Source: a virus. From it: a stretch of 32,855 nucleotides of DNA. The notes beneath the pieces were generated by a model. That model saw nothing but the letters and a program-made list of their open reading frames with translations, searched no databases and had not been told where the DNA came from. The stretch's first letter is position 1. The number at the start of each line of letters is the position of its first letter. Position numbers and translations under genes: made by a program. The stretch covers positions 1-32,855 of the IMG/VR virus record IMGVR_UViG_3300029945_000037. The stretch is one strand, 5' to 3'. Positions 1 to 7,985 of the stretch are shown here, in pieces.

Positions 1-2
1 GC

Positions 3-1133
3 GAGTCGCTGACGATCGGTCAGGTATCGGCCGTCTGCCAGCAATGGGGCGACAAGGTGGTCATCACCGACGTTGCCGAGATGACCGTCTTCCACCCGCT
101 GTTCTCGAAGGCCACCGAACTGGTGGGTTTGCAGATGGGGGAAACCCTGGAACGCAACACCTTCAACAACCTGATGGCGCTGACGCAGGTCAACTACGTC
201 AACTTCCGAGGTTCGCGCGCGGCGATCACCAGCACCGACTACCTCGACCCGCCGACCGTCTCGCGCACTTCCGCCAACCTCGAAACCATCGGCGCGCCGC
301 GCTTCATGGGTGACGAGCAGACCGACCAGAAGAACTCGGTCGAAGGCGGCGGCGCGGACGCCTCGAAAGACCCGCGCACCAACCCGCACTATGCCGCGAT
401 CATTCACCCGCTGGTGGTGAACGACTTCCGGCAGAACTCGACGGTTGTGACCGCATGGTCGTACAGCGACATCAATCGCCTGTATAACTTCGAGGCCGGC
501 GAATGGGCGGAAATCCGTTTCTGCAAATCGAACCTCATCCCGACGTTCACGGGTGTGGCCGCGATCAGCGGAACGGCGGGAACGTCGGGCACGATGGCGA
601 CCGGCACCTACTACGTGCAGGTCACCGCGAGCGACACGCAGAACCAGTACGAGAGCCGCATCTACCAGGTATCGTCCGGCATCTCCGTCACTGGCGCCAC
701 TGGCTCGATCTCGGTCACGCTGCCAATTCTGGCGGGGTACACCTTCAACGTGTACGTCGGCACCACGGCCAGCCCAACCAACCTGGGTGCTTGCGCCTCG
801 GGTCCGACCTACGGCCCGCAGACCGGACAGGCTACCCAGCTTGCCGGGAACCAGACCGTGACCATCACGGCCCTTGGCAACGCGCAGGTTCCGCCTGCCG
901 CGCCTGCAACCGGCATCACCGTGTTCCCAACCTTCGTGTTCGGGCGCGGCGCTTACGGTCAGGTCGTGCTCGACGATCCGAAGTTCGCCTACCTGAAAGA
1001 TCCCGACAAGTCGGACCCGTTCAACCAGCTTCGGGTCATCACCTGGAAGGTGTTCTACGGGACGATCATTCTCAACACGCAGTTCGCTGCGCGCATTGAG
1101 TCTGCGGCGTCGACCAACGGCACCTTCGGCTAA
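3..1133 (+). CDS. Major capsid protein, N4-gp56 family (5' end outside window)
   Basis: This is the main shell protein of the phage head. The frame is open from base 3 (ESLTIGQVSAVCQQWGDKVV) with no start, so the gene begins before the window; the GTG at 57 is internal. The stretch QWGDKVVITDVAEMT, then FSKATELVGLQMGETLERN and the C-terminal FGRGAYGQVVL, is the pattern of the N4-gp56 capsid family (HK97-type fold, from family knowledge). Between roughly residues 165 and 283, counted from the GTG, lies a Gly/Thr/Ser-rich beta segment (GTYYVQVTASD, GYTFNVYVGTT) that looks like a fibronectin-III/Ig-like domain inserted in the capsid fold. The capsid fold resumes at TGITVFPTFVFGRG. A strong hairpin follows the stop codon, as expected after a highly expressed capsid gene. 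Confidence 0.88.
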   Translation, partial: ESLTIGQVSAVCQQWGDKVVITDVAEMTVFHPLFSKATELVGLQMGETLERNTFNNLMALTQVNYVNFRGSRAAITSTDYLDPPTVSRTSANLETIGAPRFMGDEQTDQKNSVEGGGADASKDPRTNPHYAAIIHPLVVNDFRQNSTVVTAWSYSDINRLYNFEAGEWAEIRFCKSNLIPTFTGVAAISGTAGTSGTMATGTYYVQVTASDTQNQYESRIYQVSSGISVTGATGSISVTLPILAGYTFNVYVGTTASPTNLGACASGPTYGPQTGQATQLAGNQTVTITALGNAQVPPAAPATGITVFPTFVFGRGAYGQVVLDDPKFAYLKDPDKSDPFNQLRVITWKVFYGTIILNTQFAARIESAASTNGTFG

Positions 1134-1147
1134 GCCGCTTCTCTGGA

Positions 1148-1187
1148 CAGGGGGCTGATACGGGGTTAAACCCGCATCGGCCCCTTG
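1148..1187 (+). terminator. Strong hairpin after the capsid gene, probable terminator
   Basis: The left arm at 1148-1164 pairs with 1171-1187 around the 6-base loop GTTAAA. It contains GGGGCTGAT against ATCGGCCCC plus an inner CGGG/CCCG, with one A-C mismatch and two G-U pairs. Only a weak T-run follows (TTGGCCTTT), so termination may be partial. T7 has its main late terminator at the same place, just after capsid gene 10. The hairpin could instead be an mRNA-stabilising or processing structure. Confidence 0.65.
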
Positions 1188-1206
1188 GCCTTTGGAGGAA
1201 AGATTT

Positions 1207-1743
1207 ATGGAAGAAGACATCGACGCCCGGATGGCGCGCGAGGCGGCGGAAGCCGCAACGCCCAAGGCGACACGCACTCGCAAGCCGGTCGAGGAAGAGC
1301 GCAAGCATCCGATCCTGACCAACGCGGAATACGACGCTGCGGTGGCCGAAGCCGAGAAACGGCTGGCCGATGCGGAGCGAAAAGCCGCGCGCGAAAAGCT
1401 GATTGCGGACAGCATGGACGCGATCCGGCGCGAGCGGAACGCTCTGATCGGCGTCGTCGACCAGGACGAAGAAGTCGACATCACGATCGACGTGGCCGAG
1501 TATACCGACCGCATCATCATCGACGGCCAGCAGTTCTTTCACGGATCAACGTACAAGGTTCCGCGCCACAAGGCGGCGACCCTGAACGAGACGATGTTCC
1601 GCAGCTACATGCACCAGGCGCAGCTTGACGGGAAAGACCCGCAGGAAGCCTATCGCCGCAGCCACGCGAAGCACATCACCAAGGCGGGAACCTTCTCGGT
1701 TGACCCGGGCCTTGCCGCCAAGATCGGGAGTTTCGCAGCATGA
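1207..1743 (+). CDS. Conserved-looking phage protein next to capsid, unknown function
   Basis: A 178-aa protein with no recognised enzymatic motif. The ATG at 1207 was chosen over an upstream TTG at 1192 because GGAGGA at 1194-1199 sits at the right distance. The first half (about residues 1-80) is highly charged and probably helical, rich in Glu, Lys, Arg and Ala. The second half has a beta-like segment (VDITIDVAEYTDRIIIDGQQF) followed by FFHGSTYKVPRHKAATLNE. A small protein carrying a FHG-x-YxVP-type segment next to a capsid gene looks familiar from other podoviruses, but I cannot name the family. The place between capsid and tail genes suggests a minor virion or assembly protein. It overlaps the next gene by ATGA. 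Confidence 0.75.
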   Translation: MEEDIDARMAREAAEAATPKATRTRKPVEEERKHPILTNAEYDAAVAEAEKRLADAERKAAREKLIADSMDAIRRERNALIGVVDQDEEVDITIDVAEYTDRIIIDGQQFFHGSTYKVPRHKAATLNETMFRSYMHQAQLDGKDPQEAYRRSHAKHITKAGTFSVDPGLAAKIGSFAA

Positions 1744-2273
1744 CCCGGCCCGAAGACGTACCCGCCCTCGGGATCGAAATCGTGTCCGCCCTCGGCGACA
1801 CCCGGCAGGTCAAGCTGACGACTTTCGTCTCGCGCGACGCGCCGAAGGCTGAACTCGACGCGCTGCTCGACAAACTGGTGGCCGCAGCCGAGCGGCAGGA
1901 AGCCAAGCCGAAAGCGGCGAAGCTGCTTGACGACATCGAAGACGGGGAGCGCACCTTGCAGAACCTGCGCGACGACGTCGTGCGGCTCGACGCCGAGCAC
2001 CAGGTCAACCTGTCGCGTATCGATGTCCAGACCAAGTATGTGGGCGACCAGTTGGCCGCGCTGAACAGCCGCGAGCGCCTGGCAGGCAAAGCCTTGCACG
2101 ACGCCGAAAACCATTCGCGGACCCTCGACGGCCTGCGCATGGAAAAGGAAAAACTGGAAGCCGAACGCCGGCAGCACCGTGGCAACATCAGCGTGACGAT
2201 CGCGCGGCACGAACAGCACCTCGTCAAGCTGCGCGAGAAACTGGCGGCGCTGTCTGCCGTGGCGGAAGGCTGA
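1740..2273 (+). CDS. Coiled-coil protein, probable virion assembly factor
   Basis: A 177-aa protein starting at the ATGA overlap (1740-1743). After a short N-terminal beta-like part (IEIVSALGDTRQVKLTTFVS), residues of about 35 to 172 are almost entirely charged helix with heptad-like spacing (for example LLDDIEDGERTLQNLRDDVV and RMEKEKLEAERRQHRGNI). It is probably an extended coiled coil. It has no signal peptide or membrane segment. The function is unknown; its neighbours (capsid before, head-tail adaptor after) suggest scaffolding, minor capsid or assembly chaperone. Scaffold genes usually lie before the capsid gene, so that option is weaker. Confidence 0.72.
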   Translation: MTRPEDVPALGIEIVSALGDTRQVKLTTFVSRDAPKAELDALLDKLVAAAERQEAKPKAAKLLDDIEDGERTLQNLRDDVVRLDAEHQVNLSRIDVQTKYVGDQLAALNSRERLAGKALHDAENHSRTLDGLRMEKEKLEAERRQHRGNISVTIARHEQHLVKLREKLAALSAVAEG

Positions 2274-2276
2274 CAT

Positions 2277-2963
2277 ATGGCACTGCAAGCCCAGCAGATC
2301 GTGACGCTTGCAGTGCAGAAGGCAGGGGCGCCCGGCTTTCTCAGCCAAGCCGGGCAGCTTCTAAACTCCATCCTCGCAGACCTTTGCGAAACCTATGACC
2401 TGGACCTCGCGAAAGCGACGACGATCCTGAACATATCTTCGGGCGTTGGGCCTTACCCGCTCCCTGCGGCGTATCTGCGGACGCTTCCGGGCGAAGTGTT
2501 CATCACGTTCGACAACGTGCCCTACCCCTTGGTGCCGCTGGACTTGGCCGAATTTGATGCGCTGGTCCAGCAGCCGGGGTTGCAGTCTATCCCTACCATG
2601 TTCGCGACGGACATGAGCCAGTCGCCTCCGCAGATATACTTCTGGCCGCCCCCGAACGGCGTCTACCCGGTGACCATCCGCTACTACCAGCAGATGCCGG
2701 ATATCACCAATCCTCAGACCAGCACCGCTATACCGTGGTTCCCGAACACGAATTACCTGACGACGCGGCTGACCGCAGAGGTCATGGACCTCGCTGACGA
2801 CACGCGGGCCAACGCTTTCTTTGAGCGGGCAGAGGGCATCCTAGACAAATATCTCAAGATGAAAGACGATAGCAGCGATCGGTCGATGCGAGTTAAACTG
2901 GATCGACGGTACTTTGGTCAAAATTTTTCAAGGATTCCAAACACAAAAACCGTGGGGTTCTAA
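2277..2963 (+). CDS. Head-tail adaptor, tail tubular protein A-like
   Basis: A 228-aa protein, probably the ring that joins portal to tail (the role of T7 gp11 or P22 gp4). The helical N-terminus (QQIVTLAVQKAGAPGFLSQA...LNSILADLCETYDLD) is followed by a beta section with PPQIYFWPPPNGVYPVTIRY and a late helix (YLTTRLTAEVMDLADDTRAN). The combination of a xxIYFWPxP segment and YYQQMPDI is typical of podovirus adaptor proteins (family knowledge, recognised by eye). The ATG at 2277 has GGAAGG at 2264-2269. The next gene, a nozzle-like protein, supports the assignment because adaptor and nozzle genes are normally adjacent. Confidence 0.68.
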   Translation: MALQAQQIVTLAVQKAGAPGFLSQAGQLLNSILADLCETYDLDLAKATTILNISSGVGPYPLPAAYLRTLPGEVFITFDNVPYPLVPLDLAEFDALVQQPGLQSIPTMFATDMSQSPPQIYFWPPPNGVYPVTIRYYQQMPDITNPQTSTAIPWFPNTNYLTTRLTAEVMDLADDTRANAFFERAEGILDKYLKMKDDSSDRSMRVKLDRRYFGQNFSRIPNTKTVGF

Positions 2964-2971
2964 ATACGAAG

Positions 2972-5113
2972 ATGGCTCTTCGCGACGCCAAGAATATCGT
3001 CTTCACCCCCACCGGGGTGACGGACAGCCTCGACGGGACGAATGCCCCGCCGGGGTCGATGAGGCTGTTGCAGAACCTCGTCCCCAGCTACGGCACGTCT
3101 GCGGTCTACACCCCGCGCCCGGCAGGCGTGACCGTGGTCAACTTCGGGGGCTACCTCGAAACAGAAAGTGGGCTGCTGCTCGAAACCGAAAGCGGCCAGC
3201 TTTTGGAGACAGAGCAGTACGCGCCCCAAGGGGTTATCAGTGCGCTAATTGTGGTCGGCACCCGGGCCTACGGGTGGGTCCAGTCAACGGTGTCGTATCC
3301 CGGAAAGGACCAGCCGTTTTGCTACGACCTGGTCGCGCAGCGGTTCATCACCTTGGCCGGGGTGTCAGCCGCCCTTCTGCCCACCACGCAGCCCACCACG
3401 GGAGACTGGACGCCGCCCGTGGTGTGCGCCGTCACCAATTCGCTCATACTGTTTCTGCACCCCGGGTACACAGGCGGCGCCAATCCGTATTTTGGCTGGC
3501 TGGATATCAGCAGCTTCTCGCAGACCGTCCTCGGGAACACGACGTCAGGCTCGCCGGTCATCACCGGCGTGGTAACGTCGCAGGGCACGTCGGCGCCTAT
3601 CCTGCAAGGAATCCAGCCGGGCCAGATCGTAACGGGTGCGGGCATCCCGGCGGGGGCTTACGTCGAGTCCTGCGTGAACGGAACATTCAGCCTGAACACC
3701 ACGGGCAACGTGAACGCCACCATCACAGTATCGTCTGTAGCCAACACCACGGGCGTCATTCCCGGCATGTCGGTGACTGGCCCGGCGTTCCTTGCGGGCA
3801 CCTATGTGACCAACGTCTCGGGCGCCACCGTGACGCTCAATCAAGCGGCGGACACCACCGCGACGGCAACCTCGATCAACTTCTCCGGCGGCGGCACGAT
3901 CACCCTGTCGGCCAATGCCAGCGCCAGCGCCAGCAACGTCTCCCTGACGGCCGCTGGTGGGACGTTTGCCGCGCCGCTGTGGGGCGCCGGCAACACCAAC
4001 ACCAACCCGCTGTCACAGGTGCCGATCGCGTGCGCGGGGTTCAACGGCCGCGCATACTTCGGCCTCGGCCCCTACCTCTTCTACAGCGACGTGCTCAAAC
4101 CGCTGCAAGTCAGTTTAGCCTCGCAGGCGCTGGTCATCGGAGACAACACGCCGATTACCGCCATAACGTCGGTGCCGCTGACCTCGCAGCTTACCGGGGG
4201 CATCCAGCAGTCCCTTACCGTGTTCAAGGGCGCCGCTGCGCTGACGCAGATCACCGGGGATGCTGCGACCTCAAACCTGGCGCAGAATACGATTCAAGGG
4301 TCCGTAGGGACTTTGGCGCCTAACTCGACGGCGAGCACGCCCTACGGTACGGCGTTCATCGCCGCTGACGGCCTCCGAGTTCTGGGGCTTACAGGTACGC
4401 TCTCCGAGCCGATCGGGTCGCAAGGTTCCGGGGTATGCGTTCCGTTCCTCAACGCGCTGTATCCCAGCCGGATGTGCGCAGACTACGCCGAAGACATCTA
4501 CCGGGTAACCGTGCAGAACGCAGCGGCGCCGGGGGAACCGACATACGAATACTGGTTCAACTTCCAGAACCAGGAGTGGACCGGGCCCCACACTTGCGCG
4601 ATGCGAATGATCGCGGCCTACTCGAACGGGGCCGCCTTCTTGGGAGCCCCTTACCAGTCCAACGGGGTGCTGTGGCAGAGTGGTGTTCTCCCCGTAGCCT
4701 CGTCGGTGTACGTGGAGAACGGCGAGCAGCTTACCTGGACCTATCAGACCTCTTTGCTGCCGGACAACCGCGAGGGGTCGTACAACAAGGTCGTTCAGTC
4801 GAGCATCGCGCTCGCCATTCTGGCCAGCGACGTGCTTCTGGTGTCTGCTGTTGACGACAGCGGCGCAACACTTGCGGCCGTCAACGTCAGCGGGTTTTCA
4901 GGCGCTGCGTCTTATTGGGGGACGGGTACGTGGGGCAGCGGGGTTTGGGGGGCCGCATCTCCCTACTTGCGCGAACTTCCGGTATTGTGGCCGCTGCCCT
5001 TGATTTTTCGGCAGGCTTCGATCAGTGTGACCGGGGCGTCCAACGGCGGCCAGCAGATAGGCAACGTGTATGCCAAGGTCCAGCCTGTCGGCTGGAATGT
5101 GGCGTTGCAGTGA
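2972..5113 (+). CDS. Tail nozzle/hub protein (tail tubular B or P22 gp10-like role)
   Basis: A 713-aa beta-rich protein, probably the tube tip or nozzle below the adaptor. N-terminal PPGSMRLLQNLVPSY and DQPFCYDLVAQRFITLAGVS look like a podovirus tail-hub/DNA-stabilisation beta-propeller. The core continues with GFNGRAYFGLGPYLFYSDVL and EYWFNFQNQEWTGPHT. Two odd segments interrupt it. One is a short tandem repeat at residues 62-81 (LETESG-LL/LETESGQLLETE). The other is a Gly/Thr/Ser-rich insert at about 185-335 with two copies of an xVTGxxxxAGxYVxxVxG unit, probably beta-sandwich repeats exposed on the virion. The start ATG follows the adaptor stop by 8 bases with a weak ribosome site. Assignment is by pattern and position, not by a catalytic motif. 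Confidence 0.68.
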   Translation: MALRDAKNIVFTPTGVTDSLDGTNAPPGSMRLLQNLVPSYGTSAVYTPRPAGVTVVNFGGYLETESGLLLETESGQLLETEQYAPQGVISALIVVGTRAYGWVQSTVSYPGKDQPFCYDLVAQRFITLAGVSAALLPTTQPTTGDWTPPVVCAVTNSLILFLHPGYTGGANPYFGWLDISSFSQTVLGNTTSGSPVITGVVTSQGTSAPILQGIQPGQIVTGAGIPAGAYVESCVNGTFSLNTTGNVNATITVSSVANTTGVIPGMSVTGPAFLAGTYVTNVSGATVTLNQAADTTATATSINFSGGGTITLSANASASASNVSLTAAGGTFAAPLWGAGNTNTNPLSQVPIACAGFNGRAYFGLGPYLFYSDVLKPLQVSLASQALVIGDNTPITAITSVPLTSQLTGGIQQSLTVFKGAAALTQITGDAATSNLAQNTIQGSVGTLAPNSTASTPYGTAFIAADGLRVLGLTGTLSEPIGSQGSGVCVPFLNALYPSRMCADYAEDIYRVTVQNAAAPGEPTYEYWFNFQNQEWTGPHTCAMRMIAAYSNGAAFLGAPYQSNGVLWQSGVLPVASSVYVENGEQLTWTYQTSLLPDNREGSYNKVVQSSIALAILASDVLLVSAVDDSGATLAAVNVSGFSGAASYWGTGTWGSGVWGAASPYLRELPVLWPLPLIFRQASISVTGASNGGQQIGNVYAKVQPVGWNVALQ

Positions 5114-5120
5114 GGCGCAC

Positions 5121-5978
5121 ATGGGCATAGCCAACGGGTTGACAATACCGAACAACATTGCCAACGGCAACGCGCTCGACGCGCCCACAGCTATGGCCAA
5201 CTGGAACGCGCTGCTCGTTGCACTGAACCGCGCATTGCTTGATGCTGGAAACGGCAACGGGATGAGCGCTGCGGGATCGCAAATACACAATCTCGGCGCC
5301 GGGTCCGTTTCGAGCGATGCGGTCAATCTAGGGCAACTGACCGGGTATTTGCCCCTGACGGGAGGCACGCTGACCGGCCCTCTCGCGGCCACAGCGGGGC
5401 TGACAGCGGTCACGCAGGCTGTCAACGACAACACAACCGCCGTCGCGACAGACGCTTTTGTGCAGGCACAGTTGGCGGCCTCTCTCGCCGCATATCTCCC
5501 CCTCCTAGGCGGAACGCTGACCGGCCCGCTGGCAACGAAGGCCAGCACAGCCGCGACAGCAGGCTTAGGAATACCGCCGGGCGTCGCGCCCGCCACCCCG
5601 ACCAATGGCGACATCTGGATGACAGCCGCGGGGTTGTTCGCGCGTGTGGCGGGGACCACTTTGCAGTTCCTCGGGGTTCCCTCCACTCGCGCGTGGCAGA
5701 ACCTGACGGCGAGCCGGGCTTCGGGCACGCAGTACACCAACACCACCAACTACGATATCGAAGTCCTTCTGGTGTTTCCAGACACGGCCGGCGCTAGTGC
5801 CTACATCACGGTGGTTGTGGGCGGGGTCACGATCATAAACTCTTTGCTCTACGACCAGGGCTCAAGTTCGGCGACTTCGGTCCCCTCTTTCACTGTGCCG
5901 CCGGGGGCCACGTACACGGTGTCGTGGACCAGCACAGCGTGGTCGGGGGCTGCGATGCAATGGAACGAACTGCGATGA
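5121..5978 (+). CDS. Tail fibre protein with phage-fibre repeats
   Basis: A 285-aa probable tail fibre. I chose ATG 5121 (TGAGG at 5111-5115) over an in-frame ATG at 5070 inside the nozzle gene. The N-terminal helical part (ANGLTIPNNIANGNALDAPT) is the likely virion attachment end. Two copies of the short fibre repeat YLPLxGGTLTGPLA lie at residues 76-90 and 125-139, a hallmark of phage tail-fibre repeat proteins. From about residue 185 the protein becomes a compact beta domain (YDIEVLLVFPDT...AYITVVVGGVTI...WTSTAWSGAAMQW), probably the distal, receptor-facing tip. It ends in an ATGA overlap with the next gene. Confidence 0.8.
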   Translation: MGIANGLTIPNNIANGNALDAPTAMANWNALLVALNRALLDAGNGNGMSAAGSQIHNLGAGSVSSDAVNLGQLTGYLPLTGGTLTGPLAATAGLTAVTQAVNDNTTAVATDAFVQAQLAASLAAYLPLLGGTLTGPLATKASTAATAGLGIPPGVAPATPTNGDIWMTAAGLFARVAGTTLQFLGVPSTRAWQNLTASRASGTQYTNTTNYDIEVLLVFPDTAGASAYITVVVGGVTIINSLLYDQGSSSATSVPSFTVPPGATYTVSWTSTAWSGAAMQWNELR

Positions 5979-6181
5979 CGAACTTTGAAGCCGAAGCCTT
6001 GCGAGCCGAAGTCAAAGCCTTGGGCGCTAAGGTCGACAAAATCGAGCAAAGCATTGTCGATCTTGTCGACGCTTGGCGTTTAGCCGGGGGGCTGCTAAAA
6101 GCTGTTAAAGCTATCGCAGCCGTTGCTACGGCCTTGGCCGCTATCGCGACGCTGCTCCACTTCGGACCTAAAGGCCGCTGA
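5975..6181 (+). CDS. Small coiled-coil plus membrane-segment protein, holin-like candidate
   Basis: A 68-aa protein starting at the ATGA overlap (5975-5978). Residues 1-30 form a charged helix with coiled-coil spacing (LRAEVKALGAKVDKIEQSI). Residues of about 42-63 are an Ala/Ile/Leu-rich hydrophobic stretch (AVKAIAAVATALAAIATLL) long enough for one membrane span, followed by a basic tail (GPKGR). This helix-then-anchor layout resembles XhlA-type lysis accessory proteins and class III holins. No endolysin or spanin is recognisable in the window, so a lysis role is only a candidate. It may instead be a fibre-linked assembly factor. Confidence 0.6.
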   Translation: MTNFEAEALRAEVKALGAKVDKIEQSIVDLVDAWRLAGGLLKAVKAIAAVATALAAIATLLHFGPKGR

Positions 6182-6182
6182 T

Positions 6183-7904
6183 ATGCGCAAACCCCTGGTT
6201 TACCTGGCCCTGTACCTTATGCCGTTTTCGGCGATGGCGCAGACGGCTACGCCGATCTCGGGGCTGCCCGCCGCGACGACTCCCCTCACCGGCACCGAAG
6301 TCGTCCCGGTCGTCCAGGGTGGTGCGACAAAGAAAGCCACGGTCGCGAGCATTCAGCAGTCAGGTACGCAGACAGCCAACACTGTCTTGGCTGCGCCAAA
6401 CGGAAGCGCCGGGGCTCCGACATTTCGCGCGCTTGCGCCCGCCGATCACGCGGCGGGCGCCGCAATTGCTGCTGGCAATGTTGTGTCGTGGAATAGCGAT
6501 GTTGGGCTTTCGCGCACGGCTGCGGGCAATCTGGCGGTCGGGAACGGAACGGCGGGGGATATTTCCGGGGCGCTTGATATGGCGCAACTCTGTATTCAGG
6601 CAAACGTCAATTTAACGCAAATTAGCAGCGGCAACGCGCAGCTGGGTTCTGGCTGCACAGCGGGGCAAAACGCCAATTTGTTTCTCAACAGTGTCGGCGT
6701 CAACACAATTCAATGGAATAACGCTTACCCGCTATCTATGACCACCGCGAACAGTACCGCGATGTATTGGTCCGTGCCGGCGACGGCGGCGCCGACAAAT
6801 CCTTATTACGACAATTTAGCAATTGGCGAGCATACGCTGAACGCGACAACCCATAACGTTCCGGCGCATTGCACCAGCGTTGCGTTTCCTTTTGCAAATT
6901 TTTGCGGTGATGAAGTGGCATTCGGGGATTATACGCTCTCGACTGATACCCAAGGACATGACAACACCGCGCTTGGTGATCACGCCCTGGCTAACCTCAC
7001 AACCGGAGTTCAAAACACGGTGGTTGGATCGAGCGCTCTCCCGAACTATAACGGCTCAAACTCGACAGCCGTCGGCGTGAGCGCGTGCCAAAACGTCACA
7101 AATTCCGTCAATCCGCTGACTTGCATCGGCCTTAGCGCCCTCCAGAATGCCGGAACGTCATCGGGCAACGTCATCGCCATCGGCACTCAGACGATGATCG
7201 ACACGACTACGGCAACCAGCGACGTGGCCGTTGGCGATGGCGCCGGCTACAACTCTACATCGACAACCAGCAGCGTTTTGCTTGGGACGAATGCGTGCTC
7301 GAATGGGACGACTGTAACCAATTCGATTTGCATCGGCGTGGGTGGGCCTGCAACCGGCACATATTCCAACATGCTTTGGATTGGTGGTGGAACAAATCCG
7401 CCTATTCAAGGAAATTTGTCAACCAACGCTTTGACCTTTCCGGGCAGCGTTACCATCGGCGGTGGTTTGCTTGCTGGAGGCGTGCTTGGCTGGAACAGCG
7501 ACACTGGATTTAGTCGAACCAATTCCGCAACGGCGGCCTTAGGAAACGGCACTCAAAGTGATGCTACTGGCACACTGGTATTGGCGGGCCTCAATTTCCA
7601 GTACAACGCTAACTTTTCGCAAATCACAACGGGCCAAGTGCAGCTAGGGACAGGGAGCACTATTGGTCATGGGGGCTCGCTGTACTTGACCAATCTAACG
7701 GCTTATGGCTTTGTTCGTGAAGGGCAGACCACTTTCGCCAATCTCTCAACCATTGATCCGACGCCTCAAGTTGGTGATCATCTTGTCATAACCGATGCCA
7801 GCGCCTGCACAGCCAACACCGCTGTCACCGCTGGCGGCGGTTCCGCACATTCTTGCGCCGTGGTCTACAACGGCGCCAATTGGGTTGCTCTTGTTACACA
7901 TTAA
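6183..7904 (+). CDS. Fibre protein with signal peptide and YadA-head-like repeats
   Basis: A 573-aa protein starting at ATG 6183, 1 base after the preceding stop codon. Residues 1-19 (MRKPLVYLALYLMPFSAMA) look like a Sec signal peptide with an AMA|Q cleavage site, which is unusual for a virion protein. Residues 24-55 (ISGLPAATTPLTGTEVVPVV) are the common N-terminal part of phage tail fibres. Residues 211-400 hold about ten short units of the form x(V/A)xG(D/S)xAL (NTALGDHALA, NTVVGSSALP, DVAVGDGAGY), the pattern of the YadA/trimeric autotransporter head beta-roll. An ~80-residue module occurs twice (about 99-180 and 432-510; VVSWNSDVGLSR versus VLGWNSDTGFSR). The gene looks more AT-rich than its neighbours, which may indicate separate acquisition. 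Confidence 0.75.
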   Translation: MRKPLVYLALYLMPFSAMAQTATPISGLPAATTPLTGTEVVPVVQGGATKKATVASIQQSGTQTANTVLAAPNGSAGAPTFRALAPADHAAGAAIAAGNVVSWNSDVGLSRTAAGNLAVGNGTAGDISGALDMAQLCIQANVNLTQISSGNAQLGSGCTAGQNANLFLNSVGVNTIQWNNAYPLSMTTANSTAMYWSVPATAAPTNPYYDNLAIGEHTLNATTHNVPAHCTSVAFPFANFCGDEVAFGDYTLSTDTQGHDNTALGDHALANLTTGVQNTVVGSSALPNYNGSNSTAVGVSACQNVTNSVNPLTCIGLSALQNAGTSSGNVIAIGTQTMIDTTTATSDVAVGDGAGYNSTSTTSSVLLGTNACSNGTTVTNSICIGVGGPATGTYSNMLWIGGGTNPPIQGNLSTNALTFPGSVTIGGGLLAGGVLGWNSDTGFSRTNSATAALGNGTQSDATGTLVLAGLNFQYNANFSQITTGQVQLGTGSTIGHGGSLYLTNLTAYGFVREGQTTFANLSTIDPTPQVGDHLVITDASACTANTAVTAGGGSAHSCAVVYNGANWVALVTH

Positions 7905-7954
7905 TAAAATGGAAGGGCTGCACAATCTTTGAAATGCTTTTGACTGTTGAGGGG

Positions 7955-7985
7955 GCGCTAGGAAGCGCGTAATTCTTTTTATTGT
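7955..7985 (+). terminator. Probable rho-independent terminator
   Basis: GCGCT (7955-7959) and AGCGC (7964-7968) pair around the loop AGGA, followed by a T-rich run (AATTCTTTTTATTG, 7971-7984). The stem is short, so strength is uncertain. It lies in the 174-base gap 7905-8078 between the fibre gene and the next small gene; I see no gene in that gap. Confidence 0.5.

Noticed and set aside
2914-4323. 469-codon plus-strand frame overlapping the nozzle gene
   Set aside because: Gly/Arg/His-rich shadow in another frame; the nozzle frame continues with sensible protein to 5113.
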